From positions 14,179 through 55,219 of the forward strand of contig QKYT01000080.1 of NCBI GenBank assembly GCA_003550305.1: 41,041 nt of DNA. Reading direction: 5' to 3'. The notes under the pieces were generated by a model. That model ran no database searches, had not been told where the DNA came from, and worked only from the letters and a program-made list of their open reading frames with translations. Positions 32,500 to 41,041 of this stretch are shown piece by piece (the stretch's first letter is position 1; each line of letters begins with the position of its first letter). The position numbers and the translations under genes were made by a program. This DNA is from Glomus cerebriforme (lineage: Eukaryota; Glomeromycota; Glomeromycetes; Glomerales; Glomeraceae).

Positions 32500-33350
32500 T
32501 ATATTGCGTAGTAGTATTAAAACTGCTTTTGATATTACTAATGAATATAAAGTTCTGCAAGACATATATTTATTTAGAGCAAGTAAAGGATTTTAATCAT
32601 ATCTATTCAGGTATTAATAATAAGTTTAGCCAGCTGGATGTAACTAATACTAAGTTTAGATTTAAAATTAATTCTGATTAGATGACCCACACTGAGCTTG
32701 AAGCTAAAATAAAATCACTCAAATCTTTGATTAAAATACTGAAAAGAGTTGCAATTTTAATCCAGAAAACTTCATCTCTTGATAAGTTCAAGATCCTTTC
32801 TTTTGAAGCTAAAGTAGTTGAATTGAAAGATAAGTTGGAGGACTTGAAATTAAAATAAGTATCTAATAATTCAAATATAGTGAAAGAGTTACTAGAGTTA
32901 GGTATGCAAGATTCAAAGTTTTCAGATTGGATCAATAAGAATTTAAGAAGTTATGTCTATGAGTTGGGACTTAAGAATAAAATGAGGAAACTCAAAAAAA
33001 AATATACTAAAAAGATATAGAGAAGGTGTTGTAAAAGGTTTTATTAAAAAAACATTTTCTCATTCAAGAAGTAGACCTAAAAGAGTCAGCTAATACTTGT
33101 TTAGCAAAGCAAATTTTAAAAGTATCCAGTAAGTCTAAGCATAATGAAATGACTGGAGATATTGGTAGACTGAAAAAAAATAATAATATCACTAGTTCTG
33201 AAACTATCCCACTATTATCCATTACTGTATCAGAAATCGGCAAATTTTTAACTAGTGATAATAAATCCAATTCCTTCTTTTTTCAGCTTACGATCTTTCT
33301 TATAATACTATTACTAATCATATACTTCCTATAGTCTATCTTTTCTCATC
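32500..33350 (+). pseudogene. Decayed coiled-coil protein gene, family unknown
   Basis: A plus-strand frame encodes heptad-like, Lys/Leu-rich text: THTELEAKIKSLKSLIKILK, VVELKDKLEDLKLK, and DSKFSDWINKNLRSYVYELG near 32905-32965, with stops between the blocks. A later open stretch (33149-33334) ends in a hydrophobic segment. It resembles the coiled-coil genes that accompany transposon ATPases in this kind of genome; I cannot name the family. Confidence 0.4.
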
Positions 33351-33539
33351 AATATTCTTTTATTTTACCTTACAATAAAGAAAAAAATCTTCTGAATTAT
33401 AAAATACCTTTAAATAGAAATCATAGTTATGGATTTCTAATTTGTCATACAAAAGAACTGAAAGAAAGAACTACTACCTATGAAACTTTACCTTATGAAT
33501 ATGGATGAAATCACAAAGTATGAATTACCCTGAGTTCAA

Positions 33540-33870
33540 CTATTTTGCCAATCCTTTAAAGATTTAAATCTAATTGATAAGGAGTTATCAGATGGTTTTC
33601 AGATATCAATAATCACAAAGTGCTTTTTTATTACCTCATGATTTTTTTTTGCTAGAGGTTCATAATTATCATGTATATTTTTAAAAATTCACTTTATGCT
33701 ATTTAAAGTTCTATATCCACAATGCAATAAAATGTATTTAAGATTTCTACATATATTTGAATGGATTTCATAGAAACACTGGGCAATATAAATTGAACTA
33801 ATTCTATCATATCTGCCTGATCTAAAAAAAGAAATGATTTTTAGTTGAGTTGCCAAAAGTTCATCAGTTA
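33540..33870 (-). pseudogene. P-loop ATPase relic, C-terminal part
   Basis: The minus strand reads DELLATQLKIISFFRSGRYD, SIYIAQCFYEIHSNICRNLK, LLHCGYRTLNSIK, a stop, IFKNIHDNYEPLAKKNHE and KHFVIIDI. This order resembles the C-terminal half of FtsK/HerA-type packaging ATPases (A32-like) as found in Maverick/Polinton elements and large DNA viruses. The N-terminal half lies at 36612-37010, on the other side of the hAT insertion. The gene is dead: stops are present in both parts. Origin and family are tentative. Confidence 0.4.
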
Positions 33871-36603
33871 GGGATGATAAAGTCCTAGGTCCTGGATCTA
33901 AAGACCTGATCCTAGGACTGAGTCTGCAGATCTTTAGGTTCAAATTTAGGACCGATAAAAATCTGGTCCTAAAAAGTCCTAGTATCAGCACATAATGTAT
34001 ACTTTATCAGCAGATCATGAGATCACAGATCGGTGAATAGTGATAGACTGATAGCAGCATATCACGTTCTAATTTCTAACCAACTGCCAAGTATTACATA
34101 ACAATAAGTAATAATGAACAGTTCAGATGATATGTTTGTTCTCAATATCGATGATATAGATAACGAAATAAATGAACATTCGCGTAAAACTGCTTCAATA
34201 TGGAGTTATGTAACTTGTAAAGATTTATCTCATCCAGGAGTACCAGTATGTAAAACATGTGGTTATGTATTTTCTATTAAGTCAGAAAACTCTAGTATCA
34301 AACGGCATCTTGAAAGTAAACACTGTATAGTAATAAAAAAAGTCTGAAAACAAACAACTCTAAGTTTAAATGCAAGGACCCTTGGCCTGAGAAGGAGAAG
34401 TTGGAACGGGATGATGCAGTTGTCACTTGGATAATTTCTAACCAGCAGCCATTTAATGTTGTGGATAATAAAAAATTTATCATTATAATGAATGTTTTCG
34501 ATCCTCGCTATAAGGTTCCTGACCATCACCAAATTAAAGAAAAGGTAGTCCAAGTGTTTAAAAATCATCGTCTAAATATTTATTATGATATACTAAAAAT
34601 ACCTGGAAAAGTCTCCTTTACTGCAGATATATGGACATCTACATTAAGCAGCGAAGCATATCTTGGATTAACTATTCATTATATTGACGAAAGTTGGAAT
34701 TTTCAGCATTTTTTGCTTGATATTATTCCATTCAAAAATTATCACACAGGGATTAACATGGCAACTGCAATTAATCATGTGCTTAACAAATTCAATTTAG
34801 TGGGTAAAGCTCTAGCACTTACTACTGATAATGAGTCTGCAATATTAGTATGTGGTCGAAAGTTATCAGAAGAATTCGAAAGGGCTTTAAATGAGAATAA
34901 TTTTTTTAGTCATTACCGCTGTTTAGCATATATCCTTAACCTTGCAGTTAAACAAGGAATGGAGGTAATTGATAAAGAAATTCTAAATATTTGTAAGTTG
35001 ATGATAAAGATCAAGAATTCAGTTTTATTATGTAATGATCTACGTGAGTTATGTTCTATGGAAAAAATTGAATACCTTTGGCCTGAAGTTGATATAGAAA
35101 CAAGGTGGAATTCTACATATTATATGCTCTGTAAATTTCAACGAATGGAAATAGCATTAAAGATGCTAGCAACTAAATATGAGAATGTGTGAGATTTAAT
35201 GCCATCAACTATAGCATGAACAAAAATTAGGGTATGTTTGATATTATAGTGAAAATATATAGCGATTGATAAATATTTGAAATTATATATTATTACAAAA
35301 ATGGAAGGAGGTGGCATTTTTAAAGAAAAATGATAATAAAATGAAATTAATGAAATCATTTACATTATATTAGTATCTAGCTTATGTAAATAACAAATTT
35401 TATATTTCAAAAACTTACTATACAATCAAATTTAATTTAAAATAAAATTTAATAAATTTAATTCTTAATATTCTATTATTATTTTACAGGAAATAATAAC
35501 TGTTTTAGAGCCACTTGAAAGAATAACCAAAAATCTTTCAGGTTCTAAATATCCAACCATTGCTAATATACAATTCTATTTTAATGAAATTCAGGACCAC
35601 CTAAAATACTGTATTCGGGAAGGAGATCAATATATGTTAGCTGATTCTATAAATTAAAAAATTGAGGAAGGTTAGGAATTCTCGATGATGCAACTACGAT
35701 TGCTACAATCTTAGATCTGCAAAACAAAATTATCCTCTTTGAATTGGGAGAATCAGTAATGAAAGCAATTAATACCTTAAAAGAAAAATTTTCCTCTTAT
35801 TATAGCAAAGAATCACAACTACGACCTTCCATTTCTAAAAAAAATAATGCTTCAGAAAGAGAATATTTTCACCAATTAAAGAAACGGTATTTAGGAGAGA
35901 CCACTGAAACACAAGCTTCACCCTCACCTTCAAATAATCCTGATTTCGCAGAAATAGAATGATACCTAGCATTACCCTGTAATGAGAATGTAGAAGTATT
36001 ACTTTAGTGGCAAGCTCATTCCATAGAATTTCTGGTCTCTCATTAATGGTAAGGGATTATTTGGTGATACAATCTACAAACGTTGCATGTGAACAGGGTA
36101 AGTTTATTATTATATTCAATTCGATATAATCCAATTATTTATTGGAAATTAATTGGAAATTAATTTATTAATTTATGTTTTTGCCTTATTTNAAAATTAG
36201 NATTTTCNNTTGCTGGAAATACGATCANNAAAACTCNAAATCNACTGNAACCAGAAACTGCTAGGGCGTCATTGTGCGCTAAAAGTTGGATAGATAATAA
36301 TGTTGGAGAAAAAAATGTGACTTAGTTATTTTGTGTAATTAGAATATACTGTGTCATTAGTGATCAAAACCTTAATAAATAAACGGTATAACTAATTAAT
36401 TAATAAGCTATAAAATGAATTTTTGTGTATAAAATACATAAATTATTTAGTTTAGGACCAGGTCATGGGACCAGGTCCTGAACTGAACCTATTAGGATCC
36501 AAGTCCTAAGACTCATTTTTCTAGAACCTGGTCCGTAGGTCTGTTTACTGCAACTTATAGATCCCAGGACCAAGACTAGACCAGGACTGACCTAACCATC
36601 TCT
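33871..36603 (+). mobile_element. hAT transposon, full length but decayed
   Basis: The left end (T)AGGGATGATAAAGTCC and complemented right end (T)AGAGATGGTTAGGTC are the hAT type. ATCAGTTA at 33863-33870 and ATCAGTAA at 36604-36611 are the best candidate 8-bp duplication (one mismatch). Both subterminal regions carry many AGGTCCTGG/GGACCAGG motifs, probably transposase binding sites. It contains a BED finger and hAT transposase gene. It splits the P-loop ATPase relic. Similar subterminal motifs occur near 39340, next to array D. Confidence 0.8.
34114..36325 (+). pseudogene. hAT transposase with BED zinc finger, inactivated
   Basis: Pieces in order: a BED finger (SIWSYVTCKDL, CKTCGYVF, IKRHLESKH; 34180-34325), a frameshift or lost intron, then the catalytic domain from about 34398 with FTADIWTS and LTTDNESAI, RCLAYILNLAVKQGM (the usual C-x-x-H reads C-x-x-Y) and ETRWNSTYYML. 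A probable intron follows (GTATGTTTG near 35231 to TTTTACAG near 35489), then EIITVLEPLERITKNLSGSK, a third frame with KKRYLGE, and the hATC dimerisation region (EYLALP-like, WQAHSIEF, VRDYLVIQSTN, ETARASLCAKSWID). Stops and at least two frameshifts make it inactive. Confidence 0.85.
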
Positions 36604-36611
36604 ATCAGTAA

Positions 36612-37010
36612 GATCATTAAAGATTATAACAGTAAATTGGCCTGTTCTTTTAAAAGATGAAATATCAGGTAATTTTTCAGACGCGATCAGCTTAAATCTC
36701 ACATTTTTGTACTATAAAGTTTGCTTATTTATGGCTATAAATTCATAAAAATATTGTACTGCTTCCCATAGCTCTTTATTTTGATATTGCACAACAACAA
36801 TTAGATCATTATACAGAATATACTTTTTACCAAAATTTTTGCTCCTATCTTTTGGTATTTTATGACCATATTTTTTACTAAACATCCATAGATATATTTT
36901 TGGATATTTATTTTCAAGGAGCAGATGTACTACCATATTTATCTTTCTGGATTCAAAAATGCTACGACTAATAATCTAAATGGATGTTTAAGAGTGAATG
37001 GATTCTGTTT
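36612..37010 (-). pseudogene. P-loop ATPase relic, N-terminal part
   Basis: On the minus strand HPFRLLVVAF is followed, after a frameshift, by ESRKINMVVHLLLENKYP at the place where a Walker A loop would be expected, with key Gly and Thr positions changed. KKYILYNDLIVVVQYQNKEL, LWEAVQYFYEFI and then stops follow. The reading resumes at 33870 after the hAT element. Together the two parts look like one packaging-type ATPase gene broken by insertion and point mutation. Confidence 0.4.
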
Positions 37011-38117
37011 TTTCGAAGGTATAGTTTCTTCTAATTTGCATAATTTGTAATACTTCATAATATTTTGAAAAGTAGAATAATTATTTAATATTTTGTTGAC
37101 TGCAATGCAAAAAATACTCTAGCTAATAAGTAAAATCTGACTTTATAGATGCCAGCTTTTTTTCCACCTTCTGCACCTGCATCTTCAAATCCTCAATTTC
37201 ACATCGCATTTTCTTATTTGCTCTCTATAATCCTTTTTTATACCTCACATGAATTTCTTAAAAGTTCATCTATTATAATTAAGCAGGTGCTGAAATAATA
37301 CTTTAAGTTCATTTATAACCTGCTAATTTTTTTCTTCCTCATAATCATACTTTAATGCCTTCAGCCAGGTAATTTTATCAGTTTGGATTCCATTATCTGT
37401 AACGTATTTATGTGGTAATGCTAAAAATACATTACATTCTGGTCAGCTTCAAGGATGCAATATTTTTTTCTGAGATATAGTTTTGCATTTTTGATTTAGT
37501 GAGTTTACATAAACCTTTAATGTATGTCTCAAATAGCATTCAATTCATTTAGACTACTCAGAAATAGATTCTAATGGGATAGGATCTTTAGAATGGTGCA
37601 AGAGTTTTTAGCAAGTTTTTTTAATAAGACTTTTGGGTAGTCTATTGATAATATGTTTATAGTCAGAATGAAACATTTTATTAGATATAGTTTTGTGCAA
37701 AAAAAAGTTTGCATGCAAGAAATTCACCTATAGATCATAACATTGAAAGCTTTTATTTTAATATTAACTTTTCACATTAATGTCATGACATACCTGAGAG
37801 ATTGGCTAGAAATATTAACTCTGATCAAGAAAAAATTATGTGCGCATTACAATTTATAATACTGATCACTTTTGCCAGTATTAATACAGGATCACATTTT
37901 TTATAGTACAGATAATAAATTTTTTACTATTTCATTTGCAATTGCTTATCTTCCAATTTCACAATTCTAGTTTTGAGCGTAACATTTTTAGCCTTAATTT
38001 TATCATTCTCAACCTCAAGCTTGGTAATGTATCATTTTAATGAATCGGTCACTCTAGAATCATCTATTTTAGATTGCATGCTTGCATAATATAGTATTAT
38101 TTATGTTTTATATATTA
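37011..38117 (-). pseudogene. Coiled-coil gene relics and AT-rich DNA
   Basis: Two minus-strand blocks are coding-like: MRCEIEDLKMQVQKVEKKAG (about 37150-37210) and MQSKIDDSRVTDSLK, stop, ITKLEVENDKIKAKNVTLK, RIVKLEDKQLQMK (38080-37920). Both are heptad-type coiled coils with stops. The DNA between them holds nothing I can support. Confidence 0.35.
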
Positions 38118-38134
38118 ATATTCAAAAGTAAAAA

Positions 38135-39120
38135 TAACTTCTGGGTAAGTAGTCAACTTGATTCTCTAGGAGGACGGCGCGTCTGGGCCGTGAGGAATTG
38201 GCTTATTTCAGGAAGATACCTACTTAGGTCGACGTTTGTAGGTGGGTAAGATACTGGGTGATGATCTCTGGACGAGATAATATAAGCAGTCAACTCAATT
38301 TATCTGAAGCATCCGAGAGGGTGATTTGAAGGTACTGGTCTGGATAGGGAAGTTGTAGAGGTAGAAGTAGGTTTAGTTTTTTTCTTGTATCTTTTAGTTT
38401 TAGTATTAGATAGTTTACCTTTTTTTCTGAATATTGGTACTAATAGCTGACATGTATAAATTCTCTTACAAAAGTAAGGAAGACTTTTATCATACCATAT
38501 AATTCTGAAATTAAGCATTACCCAAAAATAAGCATCTTTACATATAAGAAATAACCCAAAAATAAGCANTCTTTTNATAATAAATTTATGATATNTCGGC
38601 CAATATTTATNNTAGANATATGAAATAACTACCATTGGATTCCTCTCATTGAGATGAATCCAATGAACTAAATCATATTAATTTCTAATTACTGGATCAC
38701 AAGATATCCTAAATACAAAATTAATATAAATATGATTTTTTTAAAAAAAATTATACACCAAAATTAAGCATTCCTATAACAAAAAAAGTGTGCTTAATTT
38801 TAGAACTATATGGTAAATCATACTAGTTTAAAGACCCATTGTGTTGAGAAGAGATTTGAAAAGACTGATTGAAAGGTTTTTTATTTGGTATTAGCACTGG
38901 AATATGAAAGGAGAATTAGAGTATATTAATTATCTAAGAAGGGTCTTGCTTCAGTCCCCACTCTGAGAACTCATACTACGTAAGTATGACATGTTAGAAT
39001 TTTCCATTTAGTTAGAGGTTTTATATCTGAGCTATATAACTTTATTACTATTAGTATTCCTTCTATGTACACCGATCTACTTAAATAAAGTTTATGATTC
39101 AGTGCGTCTTCAAAAAAAAA
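38135..39120 (+). mobile_element. Poly(A) retroposon, copy 2 (longer), split by a MITE
   Basis: A 17-bp duplication ATATTCAAAAGTAAAAA flanks the element at 38118-38134 and 39121-39137. It ends with AATAAAG, GCGTCTTC and a poly(A) run. The 3' about 290 bp match copy 1 (20146-20469), sharing AATCATACTAGTT, GATTGAAAGGTTTTTTATTT, TCTGAGCTATATAA and the tail. The 5' about 170 bp are richer in GC (GGACGGCGCGTCTGGGCCGT) and unlike their surroundings; no convincing tRNA A/B boxes or ORF. About 670 bp remain once the MITE is removed. It could be a SINE or a truncated LINE. Confidence 0.8.
38495..38813. mobile_element. Tc1/mariner-type MITE with TA duplication, inside retroposon copy 2
   Basis: The ends read CCATATAATTCTGAAATTAAG and (complemented) CCATATAGTTCTAAAATTAAG, flanked by TA on both sides. 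Copy 1 of the retroposon lacks this block, giving an independent empty site. The interior contains an imperfect palindrome at about 38634-38667 (CATTGGATTCCTC/GAGATGAATCCAATG). It is non-coding, with a few ambiguous bases. Confidence 0.85.
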
Positions 39121-39296
39121 ATATTCAAAAGTAAAAAATCACATATTTTTCAAGATTATGCAGTCCTGCAAATTTGCCAAGAAAAGTTAAAAAATCACGT
39201 GCATGTAAACAATTGTTCACGCTAATTACTTTTGCCAAGAAAAAAATACAGATAAATATGTAAAAATAATTAGCTATCAGAACACTTTATTGATAT

Positions 39297-41041
39297 TAAA
39301 GATGGTCAATGATCCTACAAGTCCGTCTCAGTCTTGGGACTGCCAGTTCCAGGACTTTATAGGATCAGACTATGGTTTTTTTTTCTGCGACGCAGTAAGG
39401 ACTGGTCCCGGGACTGATATAGGTCTTCGTAACGGTCTTTATATTATATATAGTTTTTTTTACAAATGAGAGTTTTTTTAAAACTTATTAGAAATGTATT
39501 AACATTTCTTCTGTTTTATTTTTAGGTACAGATTCTATCGCAGTGATTCACAAAAGTTTGCTTAATAGTTATTAATTAATGACTGATAAGCTAACTTTTT
39601 AAGTTCGGTTGATGGCCTAATGTGGTAATGTGGCAATTTTTTATTATTAATCAACTAATAAATTATTTTAAAAAAAAAAATTTCTTTTTTTTCAAATCTT
39701 TGACAGAAATCAAACGGTAATTTATTATGTTTATTTGGATGGATAAACAGTTGTAGTTACTAACGCCATTTTTTTTCTTTTTTTTTAGTTATTTCAGCTT
39801 TTAGCGTCGACATCAGATGGTGAGTTCTTTACCGGATCATTTGGATAGATAATTGGCGTATTATTTCCTTTTATTTTGCTCTTGGCGTTTATATTGAATG
39901 GTGGGTTCTCTACCGGATCCTTTGGATAAACAATTGCGTTAGCAACTGATTACTAACATTAACGTTCTTTTCTTAGGTTTCTTGCTTAGATATTTGTGGA
40001 TGGTGGGCCAGACTTTTTTTGTTTATCAGTATAAAATAATCGGCATTAGTAACAGATTACTAACGCAATTTTTCTTTTATTTTTTTAGATACTTCGATTT
40101 TTGATTAGATATCGCATGGTGAGGCTTAACTGGATTGCTTGATTAAATGATTAGCATTAGTAATTAATTGCTAATGCCATTTTATTCTTTTTTTTAGGTA
40201 TTTCAGCTTTTGACGGATGGGTAAGTTCAACGGATTATTTCTTTATGTGGATAACTAATAATTGGGTTAACCGAATATAATTTTTTGGGTCTTCCCAATT
40301 TTTTTTAGTAACTCCCTCCTTGGACTTCTTAGAAATGAAATGGATGAAAGGTTAGTTCTTTAAATTTTTTTTTATTTTTTTTTTATTTTTATAGGAACGT
40401 CTACTAATGCTTCTTTTTATTTTTTCCATTGTAATCGCCTGGATTTCCTAGAAGTGGTCGAAGGGTTTGTCATAAATTTTGTTCCTTTTTTTTTTATACA
40501 GGAGTGTCTATTAACATTCCATTTTGATTTTTTTTTTGTAAGTATGCTGCCTGGACTTTAATATTCTGTCATTGGAGGTTAAAAACTAGGTGTGTGGCCA
40601 TTATGGGTAAAATTAGATAGCAGAAGAATCAAGAAACATTAGTAAAATGTTTATTAACATCCCTTTCTTTTTTTTTGTAGGTATTAGAATTCTTGGAGAA
40701 AATGTCTTATAAAGGCGCTACGCTGCGACAAATCGGTGAATGATAAAATTTTTTATATTATTGTTTAATTTATAATTAAAATTTGTTTAATAATTTTTTT
40801 AACTAATAAAAAGCCTCAGCTTCAGAATGGAAGGTTCTCACTAATAAATATAAGGAGTTTAAATAATAAACTATAATGACAATTATTGTAAATATNGTTC
40901 AATTATAAATAAATNTAAATATACAACCATTAACAAATATAAATAAAAAAAAAATTTACTTAATATTCATGATTCCAATAAATAATTTTATTAATCTTTT
41001 AGTACAATAATAAAAATAACTAAAATATCATATTGTAAAAT
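39297..41041 (+). mobile_element. Probable hAT-like element carrying array D, right end outside the window
   Basis: TAAAGATGGTCAATGATCC fits the hAT YARNG end. It is followed by GGACTGGTCCCGGGACTG-type motifs like those in the full-length hAT element at 33871-36603, which may be its source of transposase. No right terminus or target duplication can be tested, because none appears before the window ends. The last 300 bp (40740-41041) are plain AT-rich DNA. Confidence 0.5.
39430..40740 (+). repeat. Intron-shaped tandem array D (most diverged)
   Basis: Roughly ten diverged units. Exon-like segments such as ATACTTCGATTTTTGATTAG or GTATTTCAGCTTTTGACGGATG are followed by donors GTGAGT, GTGGGT, GTAAGT or GTTAGT, a branch-like TACTAAC, and tracts ending TTTTTTTAG. 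The branch motif lies in hairpins such as GCATTAGTAAC/TTACTAACGC. Later units (CTTGGACTTCTTAGAAATG, CGCCTGGATTTCCTAGAAGT) resemble the array A-C core CTGGACTTNGAA. After the last acceptor (about 40680) the frame VLEFLEKMSYKGATLRQIGE then reaches a stop. Confidence 0.65.

Noticed and set aside
38135..38300. tRNA or 5S-like gene in the GC-rich retroposon head
   Set aside because: I could not find a convincing A and B box pair, a cloverleaf or 5S similarity.

Overview
This is a eukaryotic, very AT-rich nuclear window. The short spliceosomal introns (about 60-110 nt, GTAAGT-like donors, TACTAAC-like branch sites, TTTTAG acceptors), the close gene packing and the gene content point to a fungus. 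The coiled-coil, gag-like and transposase families in the right half resemble ones I associate with arbuscular mycorrhizal fungi (Glomeromycotina); that placement is an inference.

The window has two compartments. From about 3.0 to 16.9 kb there is a compact gene island of seven intact genes: PRP31 (splicing factor, minus), a TatD-type metal-dependent hydrolase (plus, sharing a 127-bp divergent promoter with PRP31), DPH5 (diphthamide pathway, minus, only 55 bp from the TatD gene tail to tail), ALG6 (ER glucosyltransferase, plus, sharing a 350-bp divergent promoter with DPH5), a 413-aa protein of unknown function, a three-finger C2H2 transcription factor, and an eIF4A-derived helicase-like protein that has lost most catalytic motifs. 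Every multi-exon model closes in frame, so these genes look functional.

From about 17 to 41 kb the window is a transposon graveyard whose layers can be read. A gag-like retroelement gene is cut by three insertions: a small 8-bp-TSD element, a 5'-truncated poly(A) retroposon and a 6.3-kb DNA transposon. In each case the gag frame becomes continuous when the insert and one target duplication are removed. The 6.3-kb element (8-bp duplication, A/T-rich terminal repeats) carries a decayed, intron-containing transposase with P-element-like signatures, and is itself invaded by a hAT-type element. Further right lie a foldback element split by another hAT-type element, a decayed full-length hAT transposon, relics of a P-loop ATPase and coiled-coil proteins, and a second retroposon copy split by a TA-duplicating MITE.

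The most unusual signal is a set of four tandem arrays (about 0.33-1.7, 27.19-27.57, 30.95-31.86 and 39.43-40.74 kb) in which every about 110-bp unit looks like a short exon of about 35 nt followed by a complete intron of about 75 nt: donor, branch site, pyrimidine tract and acceptor. The branch site sits in a small inverted repeat whose arms differ between arrays but stay complementary. Two arrays lie inside elements with clear hAT-like termini and 8-bp target duplications, and the other two have a hAT-like left end beside them. I read these as hAT-type elements carrying arrays of intron-shaped units, which might let them be spliced out of transcripts.
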